Assembly (NCBI GenBank): GCA_012845835.1
Contig: JABAKD010000023.1
Location: 19,764,691-19,828,690 of the forward strand
Source of the DNA: Undaria pinnatifida
Lineage: Eukaryota; Sar; Phaeophyceae; Laminariales; Alariaceae
Reading direction: 5' to 3'
Length of the DNA: 64,000 nucleotides
In this document: positions 55,701 to 60,529 of the stretch, in pieces
Layout of the letters: every line of letters starts with the position of its first letter
Numbering within the stretch: position 1 is the first letter of the stretch
The notes under the pieces: model-generated
Told to the model about the DNA's origin: nothing
Database searches by the model: none
Seen by the model: the letters and a program-made list of their open reading frames with translations, nothing else
Position numbers and translations under genes: made by a program

Positions 55701-58271
55701 CCACGCTATACGAATGAAACCGTGGACTAATCAAACAACGTATCGATACAATACACAATTGACCAGTCATATTGCTCGCCTTAGAAAGATCAGCGGCGCC
55801 ACAACACGGGCACGGAGAGGTCCTTGGCCGCGAGTGCAACGCGTCCGCGTGGGTTTCGTTGAGAGCGATCAGATTTTGGACATATGTTTAATACTTAGGA
55901 TTGACCAATGGCACAGGAAGCAACATTGACCAATCAAATTACGCACATATACCAAAATCAACCGATGACCAACGATATCGTGTCGCTTGCCTTGAAGAGA
56001 CCGGTGACACACACCACGGGCACGGAGAGATCCTTGGCCGCGAGAGCTACAGCGTGGCTTCCGTTGAGGGCGATCAGTCCGCCGTTAGCTACCACAGCGT
56101 GCGTGGAAAGGATAACCTGTATGCCAGAGGGCAGACGAACCAGGGGGAAGGAAATGTTAAGAGGGTAAGGGAGGGGCGGCGGGGGGGTATAAGAGGGGGG
56201 CAAGAGGAGGGCAGAAAGGGGCCGACAACAAGACGGGGGAGAGTGGGGAGAAGAGAGGAGGAGGCGAGAGGGGGGGGGGGGGGGGGGGGGAAGAGGAGGG
56301 GGAGGAAAGGTGAAGCGCGGGGGGAACGCGCGGGGGGGTAATCAGTGGATACAGGAAAGGGTGGCCGGTAACCGAGTACGCTGTCGAAAAAAAACCTAGC
56401 ATACACATAGCGCCGGCTGATAGGTATTATTCCCATCCCACTCCCCGTTTCCCCTCAACCCCCCCCCCCTCCCATCCCCTTCCTGCCAAGCCGCGGACGA
56501 TCTTCCATGAACCTTTGTTCGGAAAATCAAGGGATTTGTTGCTTGTTGGTCATCACCAATTAAAACCAAGGTCACAAATCCGCCCGTAATCCTACTCCAC
56601 CTCGCACCCCCTGATCTCTGACCACTCCATCCTGTACGGATATGTCGTGAAGACTGTATGGGAGAGAGTAAGGAAAGAGCGAGCTGGAACAGAGTGGGAT
56701 CGCAAGAAGGGCCGTATCGGAAAAAAAACAAACGAGCGAGCTGGACTAATGTGGAATAGTCTAGTCGAGAAAGTATGGAAGGAGGAAACCAAGAAATACA
56801 TACCATAGACAGCGGGGTACGAGACAGAAGAAAAACAAGGGATATAAGTAAGTGAAACGCTAGCACTAAGAAAGAACGTGAACAAGAAAGAACATTTAGA
56901 GATATACGAGGGACTAAGAGAACCGATAGGAAAGAAATAATTGCACGGCCGAACGGATTACGCGAAACGCTGAAACTGTTATTTCGTGCAGGGGACCTGG
57001 ACCTGCCAGAGCGAAAAAAACGGTATAGGACAAATCGGGCGCGGGGGGGGGAGACGCACAGAGATGCACTTGTGGCAATGAAGACGAGGATACAACCCTC
57101 ACAGTGGGATAATGTGAACTGTGCAAGGTGAAACGGGATGTTTTAGTGGAGAAGAGGGGGCATAAGACGGATGTGATAAGAAGAAGTTTGGGACACTACT
57201 ACTTTACAGAGTAGTAAGAAAACGATCGCTATCCTTGGAGGCAAATGATGGCCACACACGGCCGAACAGGAAGGAGACAAAATAAGCTTTTTACGTAGTA
57301 TATGGAACAAACGTAATAAGCGGCAAAATGTTGGAGGTATCTCTACTATGAGCAGGAACGGTGCTCCGTTTCGAAAGGTATGCGTGGTCCATGGACAAAT
57401 GACCAACGAAGGCAGCAAAATAGTGTGATCCTCCCCCCCTCGCCTCTCCCTCTCACCCCCGCCTCTCTTGATGTCTAAGAACTTCATGACATAAGTGAAT
57501 CTGGGCTTCCAAATATCGTCGAAAATACCACACCCTGTAAAGCCTGGCCGTCATCGCGATTCAAGCGCTATCAGCTACCATCTCCACATGCTCCCCTTAT
57601 ATGATGTCTTCAACGCTTTCTACGTAACAATTCCAACACTATTGTCATAACACCAAAAGTCTTACCTTGTTAACCCTAGCCATCATGGCGAAGACAGCGC
57701 TATCAGCTATGACGGTAGTGTCGATCCCGTGCTTGGCCAAACTCTTCGCCAATATCTGCCACAAGCAAAACACGTCGACAACCGTTGTACATACCGATGG
57801 GATAGATCGGATCTCCATCTCATAACTAATGACAAGATTCTTAGCCAACCTCGGCCGCGATGATCCTGGAGTTCAAGCCGTCTCCAGGCCTTCAACTTGC
57901 ACTTGTCTTCGCAAAGTCAAACTAATTTCAACATGAGCAACACAACACTCAGATCACGCAACATCAATTTAATTCAAACTTCAAAAACAAGGCAGGCACC
58001 ACGACCAACTCCAACCATCACTTCACCTAAAAATACAAATTTAACTTCACATTGAATGTCAACTCCAACGTCAAATTCATTTTCAACACCAACGTCAACT
58101 TCAATTTAACTCCAACTTCAAGTTGAATTCCATTGTCCCACATGGCCGCTGCAGGACGGTGCCGCCTCTGCGACGATGACCTTGAAGTTCAAAGCGTCCT
58201 TAGGCCCTCCAGCCGCATCTTTGAGGAAAGCGTCCACAGTTGCTGAGTTGCCAAAGGTCAATATAACCTCG
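14767..58271 (-). CDS. EIF2B2: eIF2B subunit beta gene, five visible exons with giant introns
   Basis: eIF2B is the cytosolic guanine-nucleotide exchange factor that reloads eIF2 with GTP. The beta subunit belongs to its regulatory core. Five minus-strand exons join in frame to about 200 codons matching the C-terminal Rossmann-like half of the family: 58142-58271, 57666-57755, 55991-56116, 36312-36413 and 14767-14925. Junction phases agree, no exon has a stop or indel, and every internal boundary has an AG acceptor and a GT (once GC) donor. Introns are 386, 1,549, 19,577 and 21,386 nt. The two large ones contain copia-B, the nested LTR element, a satellite, Ty3 and DDE remnants and a MULE. 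N-terminal exons (roughly 150-190 residues by family length) were not found here. Whether the transcript spans such introns is inference; it could be a disrupted locus. Confidence 0.72.
14947..15180. repeat. poly-G (31 nt) and G-rich tract
   Basis: A run of 31 G residues at 14947-14977 is followed by about 200 bp of strongly G-biased, purine-rich sequence. For the minus-strand gene it is a C-rich pyrimidine tract just upstream of the last 3' splice site. The large proline and glycine ORFs here are artefacts of this composition. Confidence 0.9.
15180..15610 (+). repeat. dispersed repeat R, copy 2
   Basis: This aligns over about 430 bp with 61491-61935. It begins near TGTACTCAGTTTGTG, directly after G-rich DNA, and ends at an A-rich stretch after a GTGAACGCCAAC-like segment. 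No ORF is conserved between copies, so it looks non-coding, perhaps a non-autonomous element. Confidence 0.8.
15683..15755 (-). repeat. partial copy of EIF2B2 exon E4 (a)
   Basis: The minus strand still reads [21 protein letters not shown], close to the second half of the exon at 36312-36413, and keeps the donor GAG then GTGACA. The exon's first third and its acceptor are missing, so it cannot be used as an exon. Confidence 0.75.
15955..16012 (-). repeat. partial copy of EIF2B2 exon E4 (b)
   Basis: A shorter copy reads [15 protein letters not shown] and ends at CAG then GTGTCT, the equivalent donor position. It abuts repeat D1 (16018-16495). Confidence 0.65.
16018..16495 (+). repeat. dispersed repeat D1, copy 1
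   Basis: This aligns end to end with 34136-34610, starting at GGACTCTGCAGTCCACT and ending at GATTCGCA. No ORF is preserved. No flanking direct repeat is visible at this copy. Confidence 0.85.
17673..17736. repeat. 16-bp microsatellite, four units
   Basis: Four tandem copies of GGCAGCAACAGTAGCA run on into degenerate GGCAGCAAA and CAGCAG sequence to about 17770. Confidence 0.95.
17850..18005. repeat. diverged repeat, also at 20075-20235
   Basis: About 155 bp share an interrupted pattern with 20075-20235, including CCCTGGCAA, CGAGCC, a CTGCTGCTT-like stretch and TTGTTTTGGCTT. No coding signal was seen. Confidence 0.45.
18000..19020 (+). repeat. dispersed ~1-kb repeat with coiled-coil exon remnant
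   Basis: This aligns with 36790-37598 (5' part) and 39890-40400 (3' part). Near 18750-18893 the plus strand encodes a charged, Ala-rich helix-forming segment ([24 protein letters not shown] when read in short stretches) and ends at AACAG then GTGAGC, a strong splice donor. The copy at 39.9-40.3 kb has the same reading, one stop, and AACAG then GTGAGA. It looks like an exon of an unknown repeated gene, or one carried by a mobile element. Confidence 0.6.
19090..19165. repeat. short dispersed repeat, also at 44140-44225
   Basis: TTCGGCAT, TATATTTT and GACTGGGTATAG.C.AGCTC are shared with 44140-44225 in the same order and orientation. The extent and identity of the element are unknown. Confidence 0.5.
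19170..21268. other. no gene recognised
   Basis: Short ORFs only. A diverged ~80-bp duplication links 20530-20620 and 20870-20960 (TTCACGTTCAA and GTGTGCAC in both). The sequence is AT-richer than its surroundings. Confidence 0.4.
21269..21522 (+). repeat. copia-B 5' LTR (start uncertain)
   Basis: The 3' end is supported by GGACTCTACGAATA, matching GGACTCTACGAACA at the end of the copia-A LTR, and by the primer-binding-like word AACTAGTG right after it. The start is a guess. TGTCAGGTT at 21269 resembles TGTTAGTTT and TGTTGGTTG of the other two LTRs and would give 254 bp. Without a second copy this cannot be confirmed. Confidence 0.5.
21610..23121 (+). pseudogene. copia-B gag
   Basis: The first frame (21610-22236) is a long N-terminal region with a Gag core segment ([17 protein letters not shown]). 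A frame break with stops lies at 22237-22374. The second frame (22375-23121) continues the UBN2-type core ([19 protein letters not shown]), then a 36-bp duplication encoding [11 protein letters not shown] twice, a Gly/Arg-rich stretch and an intact CCHC knuckle [14 protein letters not shown]. Confidence 0.85.
22961..23450 (+). pseudogene. copia-B protease region, active site lost
   Basis: The context ([35 protein letters not shown]) matches a copia aspartic protease. However, the catalytic DSGAS block reads YSEAS, changing both the catalytic Asp and the invariant Gly. A stop follows at about 23231. The spacer [18 protein letters not shown] before the GAG-pre-integrase domain is read in another frame. 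Confidence 0.65.
23514..23991 (+). pseudogene. copia-B GAG-pre-integrase and integrase start
   Basis: The His/Cys zinc region ([21 protein letters not shown], then a CKGCS-like end) appears twice because of a tandem duplication with a period of about 195 bp (from 23514 and 23709). A stop follows TGVF in both copies, so it predates the duplication. The integrase core then begins with its first catalytic Asp in FADLSGP, and the frame runs to the 5' edge of the nested LTR element at 23992. Confidence 0.75.
23992..24268 (+). repeat. nested LTR element, 5' LTR
   Basis: This matches 28111-28393 with small indels. TG...CA termini are preserved. The shared core includes CCATGAGCTGTCACTC and GACCGAGTCAGGCTCGACGG. 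Confidence 0.88.
24341..24638 (+). CDS. 98-residue ORF of the nested LTR element, function unknown
   Basis: An ATG at 24341 opens a 98-residue frame just downstream of the primer-binding site, where gag would start. The product is charged and helix-rich ([37 protein letters not shown]), without a zinc knuckle or any domain I can name. The sequence then runs into a GA microsatellite. It may be a relic of a Gag N-terminal coiled coil, or may not be expressed. Confidence 0.35.
24610..25035. repeat. GA microsatellite and CCG/CCA-rich tract
   Basis: GAGA-type repeats at about 24610-24660 are followed at 24855-25030 by CCG, CCA and CGTCGC repeats. The long proline, alanine and valine ORFs on both strands here are composition artefacts. 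Confidence 0.85.
25040..28098. other. interior of the nested LTR element, no protein domain
   Basis: About 3 kb with only short, stop-rich frames on both strands. A block at about 27180-27260 matches the 330-bp repeats at 14.0-14.7 kb. No tRNA-like or promoter motif could be defended. Confidence 0.5.
28111..28393 (+). repeat. nested LTR element, 3' LTR
   Basis: This is the second LTR copy, preceded by a clear polypurine tract. Directly downstream the copia-B integrase reading resumes with [16 protein letters not shown]. Confidence 0.88.
28394..28761 (+). pseudogene. copia-B integrase core, second half
   Basis: After the nested element the integrase continues with the second catalytic Asp in VRSDDGGDF and the catalytic Glu in NNVAERALG. 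The same block in copia-A ([14 protein letters not shown]) confirms the register. The frame ends at a stop near 28761. The following integrase tail is in another frame. Confidence 0.88.
28719..29342 (+). pseudogene. copia-B integrase tail and acidic linker
   Basis: This frame holds [21 protein letters not shown] and the [20 protein letters not shown] then [14 protein letters not shown] segment conserved with copia-A. An acidic, Gly-rich linker built on a G run follows (about 29100-29160). It stops at 29342. A further fragment, 29423-29650, belongs to the linker. Confidence 0.78.
29690..30600 (+). pseudogene. copia-B reverse transcriptase and RNase H start
   Basis: Reverse transcriptase is recognisable as [29 protein letters not shown], a first catalytic Asp in [37 protein letters not shown] and the second catalytic block [12 protein letters not shown]. 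It is split over at least three frames (stops near 30047 and 30308). The start of RNase H, around RTRPDTA and RVVARH, is still visible before homology ends near 30600. Confidence 0.85.
30600..31640. other. no gene recognised; CCCGAC-rich degenerate repeat
   Basis: Between about 30950 and 31140 the word GTTCCCGACC and relatives recur, giving an Arg/Glu/Gly-rich minus-strand ORF that looks like a composition artefact. A GC-rich palindromic stretch occurs near 31555-31610. The rest is featureless. Confidence 0.45.
31740..32775. repeat. ~525-bp tandem duplication
   Basis: Two copies (about 31740-32262 and 32265-32775) share CTCGTCCGTACG, GGCACGTCCAGCAATCAGCGCAC, ACGGCTCAAAACCTTGTCT, CTCTCGATCGCTGACACGACA and GCGCAGGCCTTGGG in order. 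CAG-rich and GTAC-rich words dominate. An Ala/Gly-rich segment is open on the plus strand in both copies, but no domain is recognised. Confidence 0.85.
32780..34135. other. no gene recognised
   Basis: Short ORFs only. Diverged repeated words (ATCCATATT.C.GCTGTTCAT) occur near 33940-34040. No splice-bounded coding segment was found. Confidence 0.4.
34136..34610 (+). repeat. dispersed repeat D1, copy 2, with 9-bp flanking repeats
   Basis: This is the full-length counterpart of 16018-16495. It is flanked by exact direct repeats ATTGCAAAA at 34127-34135 and 34611-34619. No terminal inverted repeat is obvious. This may be a 475-bp mobile element making 9-bp duplications. Confidence 0.7.
35097..35602. 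repeat. minisatellite with telomere-like AACCCTA motifs
   Basis: A ~140-bp unit (CCTTTTTGAACCCGATA at about 35101 and 35240) passes into four ~66-bp units, one enlarged by 21 bp, with TCAAAAGATGCGCGAAAACCCA and AACCCTAGAGAAAACCCTA. All unit lengths in the second part are multiples of three. A plus-strand frame (35256-35705) stays open with repeats of [20 protein letters not shown]. Confidence 0.85.
36312..36413 (-). CDS. EIF2B2: EIF2B2 exon E4
   Basis: Thirty-four codons read [20 protein letters not shown] then [14 protein letters not shown]. This is the family segment between the VTGLFK strand and the VLNPAYDY block. Acceptor CTGCAG precedes CTTTGT, and donor GAG then GTGAATC follows. Both ends are phase 0, fitting exons E3 and E5. 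A 54-nt C-rich pyrimidine tract lies upstream (36420-36474). Confidence 0.87.
36420..36475. repeat. G-run tract next to the E4 3' splice site
   Basis: Two long G runs broken by single C residues make a near-pure C/T tract on the minus strand, ending directly at the E4 acceptor. Confidence 0.85.
36790..37598 (+). repeat. 5' part of the coiled-coil-bearing repeat, second copy
   Basis: This aligns with 18000-18725, sharing GAAATTCAAGACATGCACAACAAAAT-like, TTTCAAC.GG.A.AGT and GCG.GGTGACTATCAAGCG segments. Homology breaks at GGGAAATAT (37590-37598) and resumes at 39890 after about 2.3 kb of other sequence. Confidence 0.75.
37599..39889. repeat. 2.3-kb G-rich satellite-like insertion
   Basis: The segment splits the repeat found intact at 18 kb and is bounded by GGGAAATAT on both sides. 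It contains many G runs of 10 to 25, a ~300-bp tandem period (GTGGTGCTAGGTCTAGGCGAT at about 38337 and 38638), and further copies of its own start (CACTTCGGCTGTGATATC at 38590). The large Gly and Pro ORFs are composition artefacts. Confidence 0.7.
39890..40400 (+). repeat. 3' part of the coiled-coil-bearing repeat, second copy
   Basis: The plus strand encodes [19 protein letters not shown], a TGA, then [20 protein letters not shown], parallel to 18.75-18.89 kb. An AACAG then GTGAGA donor at about 40268 corresponds to the donor in copy 1. Downstream similarity continues through CAGCACTCG.CCTC.TTTTGCATCGTC. Confidence 0.65.
40625..40745. repeat. GTAGTT microsatellite and poly-C run
   Basis: Degenerate TAGTTG, TAGTTT and GTAGCAGCAG repeats are followed by about 28 C residues at 40717-40744. 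Confidence 0.9.
40780..41130 (-). repeat. inverted copy of 37599-37910
   Basis: The reverse complement matches the start of the 2.3-kb insertion over about 320 bp, including AGCTGTGA.ATCGAAG, GCAAGCTGTGTGTGATACTCCGATCG.GCGCATTAC-like and GTCAACAGG. The two arms make a long inverted repeat around 37.9-40.8 kb. Confidence 0.75.
41455..41535 (+). other. tRNA-like segment, possible SINE head
   Basis: GGTGGCGTATCAGGTTATC resembles a Pol III A box, and GAGTTCGAACCC, some 30 nt further on, resembles a B box. The T-stem does not pair, and no acceptor stem can be closed, so it is not a functional tRNA gene. A tRNA-derived SINE is possible. Confidence 0.3.
41640..43870. repeat. ~260-bp satellite array, interrupted
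   Basis: Diverged units recur with GAGTTACTACTGGGAGGGAGGGCGAGAG-like blocks at about 41868, 42205, 42473, 42732 and 43783. Each is preceded by CTGCTGAGACCGCCTAGCAG.GTGGGTA and GAGTCGACGAGGGA. The array is broken between 42848 and 43637 by the MITE below. The outermost units share extra flanking sequence (GCATACG, ACAGAGACGC) on both sides. Confidence 0.85.
42849..43636. mobile_element. Harbinger-like non-autonomous element (MITE), 788 bp
   Basis: The termini GGGCCATTTCTTACACAG and, inverted, GCCATTTCTTATACAG begin terminal inverted repeats of about 60 bp at roughly 80% identity. Direct CTG repeats (42846-42848, 43637-43639) match the intact satellite site CTGAGACCGCC seen in neighbouring units. 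A 3-bp CWG duplication with a GG-starting TIR fits the PIF/Harbinger superfamily. Both subterminal zones are full of CAGTCGAAAA or its complement. The interior has no transposase. Confidence 0.75.
44448..46060 (-). pseudogene. Ty3 chromovirus remnant, internally deleted
   Basis: On the minus strand, in order: a Gag zinc knuckle at about 45965-46018, whose second Cys is replaced by Gly ([14 protein letters not shown]); a linker with two stops; an aspartic protease with [16 protein letters not shown] and VVIIGQKTL, then TGA at 45122-45124; and the pre-RT segment [11 protein letters not shown]. At 44448-44636 there is a chromodomain-like C terminus, [20 protein letters not shown]. Reverse transcriptase, RNase H and integrase core are absent, so a deletion of several kb joins the pre-RT segment to the chromodomain. 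Confidence 0.8.
46100..46808 (+). pseudogene. DDE_4 (Harbinger-type) transposase remnant
   Basis: The plus strand encodes a DDE superfamily endonuclease: [45 protein letters not shown], then after a frameshift near 46445 [13 protein letters not shown], and in a third frame [12 protein letters not shown] with the catalytic Glu and a C-terminal PPTLEEYF. The first catalytic Asp, expected in a DGT motif, is Gly here (FIGGTI). With two frame breaks and a lost catalytic residue it cannot be active. The 5' end is unclear because Ty3 Gag sequence on the other strand overlaps. Confidence 0.82.
46809..48105. other. no gene recognised
   Basis: This begins with the 3' flank of the transposase. The remainder is increasingly AT-rich (from about 47560) without ORFs of note. 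A 15-bp word AAAAAATCAAGTATT at about 47875 recurs just outside the MULE-like element at 49533. Confidence 0.4.
48106..49529. mobile_element. MULE-like element with 183-bp TIRs (MULE-A), non-autonomous
   Basis: Inverted arms 48106-48288 and 49347-49529 differ at about two of 183 positions, so the insertion is recent. The 9-bp direct repeats ATAAAAAAA (48097-48105, 49530-49538) flank the termini. Long TIRs with 9-bp duplications fit Mutator-like elements. The interior has degenerate TACTGCGAACACA repeats (48290-48480), a doubled 20-bp unit GCCGGATCTTGGTTGGGTGT-like (48973-49012), and no transposase. Confidence 0.8.
49600..51990. repeat. AT-rich array with ~590-bp higher-order duplication
   Basis: About 2.4 kb are built from short, diverged blocks of the type TACCGCGTCT...AAAAATA. 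Two copies of a larger unit start at TACTGCTGTAACAG (50538 and 51128) and stay alignable to about 51088 and 51685. No ORF is conserved. Composition differs sharply from neighbouring DNA. Confidence 0.75.
52224..52694 (-). CDS. 3' exon of a small gene: coiled-coil C-terminal part
   Basis: If spliced at CTACACAG then ACGAAG (acceptor at 52695), this exon stays in frame with 53465-53791 and ends at TGA 52224-52226. The product is Ser/acidic/Arg-rich ([19 protein letters not shown]), then a helical region rich in Lys, Glu and Ala ([36 protein letters not shown]). I do not recognise the family. A nuclear DNA-binding or transposon-associated accessory protein is possible. The gene lies within the E3-E4 intron of EIF2B2, on the same strand. 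Confidence 0.5.
   Translation of the reverse strand, partial: TKMKRSVWSSPTNSGPSSGEELEDEQPRRRAKGKGAAVSGEDAIANFFVWAADRRGTKERKLAVAEMETNSKKQQTSVLIDLVRSTVDSPNTKKTRIAVEKTIAEARLKEVETQAESAKISEAFHVSITTIMSKLADKLALFCARHPNQSVGEGCG
53465..53791 (-). pseudogene. possible SANT/Myb-like exon, one nonsense codon
   Basis: A classic acceptor (TACTCTTGTTTCAG) precedes [30 protein letters not shown], then [25 protein letters not shown]. The Trp, the basic RR and the spacing suggest a SANT/Myb-like fold of the kind in Harbinger-associated proteins, but this is a weak family call. A TAG at 53573-53575 interrupts the frame. Beyond it the frame continues as an acidic/Lys-rich coil ([20 protein letters not shown]) to a donor AAAAG then GTAATA. 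Exon length is 327 bp, phase 0 at both ends. Confidence 0.5.
53934..54100 (-). CDS. possible 5' exon of the same gene
   Basis: The minus strand is open across [20 protein letters not shown] and [13 protein letters not shown] and has a possible donor, GCAG then GTGCTG, near 53933. This exon is suggested only by the open frame and donor. No family is recognised, and the start codon is uncertain. Confidence 0.3.
54118..55440. other. no gene recognised
   Basis: Only short ORFs without domains on either strand. No repeat matching elsewhere in the window was found. Confidence 0.4.
55460..55873 (-). repeat. decayed copies of the 3' part of EIF2B2 exon E3
   Basis: 55780-55873 still reads [11 protein letters not shown] and AAKDLSVPV and ends AAG then GCGAGC. 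55638-55665 keeps the CVT.LLK end followed by GTAAGC. A third, very short match is near 55468-55485. Each is followed by a TTGGTCAA-like intron segment, so intron start and exon end were copied together. Confidence 0.65.
55991..56116 (-). CDS. EIF2B2: EIF2B2 exon E3
   Basis: Forty-two codons encode [20 protein letters not shown] then [22 protein letters not shown], a hallmark block of eIF2B-type subunits. The acceptor CATACAG follows a long pyrimidine tract. The donor is AAG then GCAAGC, a GC donor in an otherwise strong consensus. Both ends are phase 0. Confidence 0.9.
56160..56345. repeat. G-rich tract upstream of exon E3
   Basis: Purine/G-rich sequence including a run of about 20 G at 56271-56290. 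On the minus strand it is a pyrimidine-rich intron segment 50 to 230 nt upstream of the E3 acceptor. Confidence 0.8.
57666..57755 (-). CDS. EIF2B2: EIF2B2 exon E2
   Basis: Thirty codons encode [20 protein letters not shown] then [10 protein letters not shown], the strand-helix segment before the VILSTHAV block. Acceptor TTGTGGCAG, donor AACAAG then GTAAGAC, both phase 0. No lesion. Confidence 0.92.
57940..58135. repeat. degenerate AACTTCAA/AACGTCAA simple repeat
   Basis: A run of short words such as AACTCCAAC, AACGTCAA and AACTTCAA fills most of the 386-nt intron between exons E1 and E2. Confidence 0.7.
58142..58271 (-). CDS. EIF2B2: EIF2B2 exon E1 (first visible)
   Basis: After acceptor CTCTCAAACAG, the exon reads [43 protein letters not shown]. 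This is the first Rossmann strand and the conserved VIVAEAAP block of eIF2B-beta. The exon starts with the third base of a codon and ends in phase 0 at CAT then GTGGGA, a weak donor. Earlier exons, covering the N-terminal helical domain, were not found up to 64000. Confidence 0.9.
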
Positions 58272-59071
58272 CTGTTTGAGAGAGGAAGGGGATACAGGGC
58301 GTCGGGGTATCTAAACCAATCACATCAAACCAAGCCAGCTAACATCCATTCAGAGGAATGTAACAGAGTAAACTTTATCAGATCAACACCCATCAAATTG
58401 ATTGCCGACAGTCAACATAACTATTAGTGTCGTTGTTTTCGGTGGAAATAGGAGGGGAGGAGTGGGGGGTGGGTGCTTTAACCAGCGAGAAAAAAAAATC
58501 CGATAGTACCCCATCAGATTACTGTCTGAACTGTCTTTGACCAACACCAATAATATGTATTCATGGGAAATAGTCAAGGGGGGGTATACCCCCGGGTTTC
58601 CAGGTCATCTGGGGGTACAGAGAGGAAAAGGCCGCGGGACGCGCCTGCGCAGGCCCCAAACGACCTAAAATTACGTATGACGTGCTGCCATGACGCCCGC
58701 AGTCCATGCCGAGCACGCACACCGTTGTTTCTTTCGGGCACGGTATTGGAGCTAACGGGGCCGCGGCGAAGGAGGGGACAACCTAATCCCCTCTTTTGGC
58801 TGAAACGTGGGGGGGTATACCCCACAATATTTACATGTGTCATGTACCCCCCTTTGACTGCAATTGTCCCCCATTTGTCCGAAAACAGTCCCCCCGCATG
58901 ACCGATTATGACGCCTTCAAAAGCCAGTGTAGCAAGCCCGACCGCAAGTCACAGTCCAACGGCCCGAACAGACCACGACCGGAACATCCAGCAGTAGCGA
59001 GTACTTGCGATCGATTGTCTCCGAAATTACGAAATTGCGGTGAACAGGAAGCAAAGTAAACAAAACAGCAA

Positions 59072-59499
59072 TATGGTGTATGCGAAGATCAGATTATGGT
59101 TTGGTTTGGTCATTTTCTATTCTCCCGGTCCCAAAAAATAATCAACTTCCCAAAATAAAGTTCCCAAACGCCCTAAAATCGTCCAAAAACGCCCTCAAGA
59201 CCAGATTATTTTCGGATTGGGTTTGGGTCTTTTGGGTTTCGAAAAGAAGAAAATATCGTTGGCCAAGACCATCCGGGTTACCCCGGGCGAATCAAATCAC
59301 TGCATATGCGGCGTGAAGTTGGCAAGAAATCACCATCGCATCACGATTTGCCTCGTGTGTTGCAGCTGCGTGTGTTGTTGCGTAGCAGCGCAGACGCTGA
59401 GCAACGCCCCGGCCCGAGACGCGGAAGAGCGCTCGTAGAGTCTTGGATGGGAGGCGGAAGAGGTTGGTGCGTTGTTGTCTGCCGTGGTTGCTGCTGCTA

Positions 59500-59532
<33 letters not shown>

Positions 59533-59986
59533 CTGTTCCTGTTGGTGCTGCTGGTGAAGCTGCTGCTGGAGCTGCTCCTGCTTGCTGCTGTTGATGCTGT
59601 TGCATCCCACCCGCGATCGCTGCGTACGCTGCGCTGTTCAACTGCCTAGACAGCAGCATACCCATGCCCTGCACTCCGGGTACAGCTGCTCCCTGAAAAA
59701 TCGGAGGTGCAGCAGCACCAGCCCGCACAGAGGGTACGAGCTCCCGCTGGAATACAGGCCCCCGTTCCATTTGAAGGGCTGCGTCGGCGCGCCCGACTGA
59801 GTTCGGGTGTACGTCGCGAAGGACGGGCTAAGAGGTGTTGGGGAAAATTCGTAGAATTTTTTGTCTTCATAAAAAGCGAAAATCGTGTTGTGGGTCTTCG
59901 CAAGCGTTTTCATATCGGATTCGGTTATGAACATGGTGAATAGCCTGGTTCGCAAGACCAAACCATAATTTGATCTACGCAAACAC
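59072..59986. mobile_element. small TIR element inside MULE-B
   Basis: The ends share an inverted segment: GTGTATGCGAAGATCAGATT, then ATGGTTTGG on the left, and GTGTTTGCGTAGATCAAATT, then ATGGTTTGG inverted on the right. It encloses a CAG/CTG-rich stretch (59485-59600). On the minus strand it holds a Gln/Ala-rich ORF (59330-59770) and an upstream frame with MFITESDMKTLAKTHNTIFA, which might be captured host exons. Confidence 0.5.
59330..59935 (-). other. protein-like frames with poly-Gln/Ala, function unknown
   Basis: One frame (down from about 59935) reads ITESDMKTLAKTHNTIFAFY, EDKKFYEFSPTPLSPSFATY. A second, from about 59770, reads ERGPVFQRELVPSVRAGAAA, then GMGMLLSRQLNSAAYAAIAG and a run of Gln/Ala encoded by the CTG repeat. 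The two could join by a small indel or intron. No domain is recognised. Confidence 0.3.
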
Positions 59987-59996
59987 CCTAATTTAA

Positions 59997-60529
59997 GGAA
60001 CACGAATGAGCACAAACGGCGAATATATTTGCTTCTTGCGAAGTGCGATTTTTTGTGTGAGAACCACAACACAGAATCCTACTCTCAAGCCGACGGGGTC
60101 CATACGTGGGCGGGTACTGCCCTACCCGCTGGCCGCAACCGGTACTAAAGAGGGGTATCTACTGCTGTTGTAGTACGTGTCTTATTCTATCATGACCCTT
60201 ATATGCTTTCAAGTCGTATCAGAAAACCTTCGTACCGTTCTCGGTGATGGACAAGAGGATGCAATTGCTTCGGTCTTCGACAAGTACGGGCGCAAGCTTG
60301 CTGTGCCGTTGGATACTATTGTCTTCGTCGTGAATGCTTCGATATGCGCGGGTGTTCCCTCCGGCCAATAGCCCCGAGCACAGCACGCCGGTGGACGGCG
60401 GGTAGGTAGGGCAGTATCCTCCCACGTCCCACTCGTCTTAAGAGTAGGATTCTGTGTTCTGGTTCCCCGACAAAAAACCGCATTTCGCAAGAAGCAAATG
60501 TATTCGCCGTTTGTATTCATTCGTGTTCC
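59997..60529. mobile_element. 533-bp TTAA-flanked MITE inside MULE-B
   Basis: The ends GGAACACGAATGA are inverted repeats continuing for more than 100 bp at high identity (AACGGCGAATA, TTTGCTTCTTGCGAA, CACAGAATCCTACTCT). TTAA flanks both sides (59993-59996, 60530-60533), as for TTAA-specific elements such as piggyBac, although the TIR sequence itself is not diagnostic. The centre carries an ORF fragment (next entry). Confidence 0.75.
60209..60371 (+). other. ORF fragment carried by the MITE
   Basis: Following an acceptor-like TATGCTTTCAAG, the plus strand reads VVSENLRTVLGDGQEDAIAS, VFDKYGRKLAVPLDTIVFVV, NASICAGVPSGQ, then stop. It looks more protein-like than its surroundings. I do not recognise the family; it may be a captured exon. 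Confidence 0.3.
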
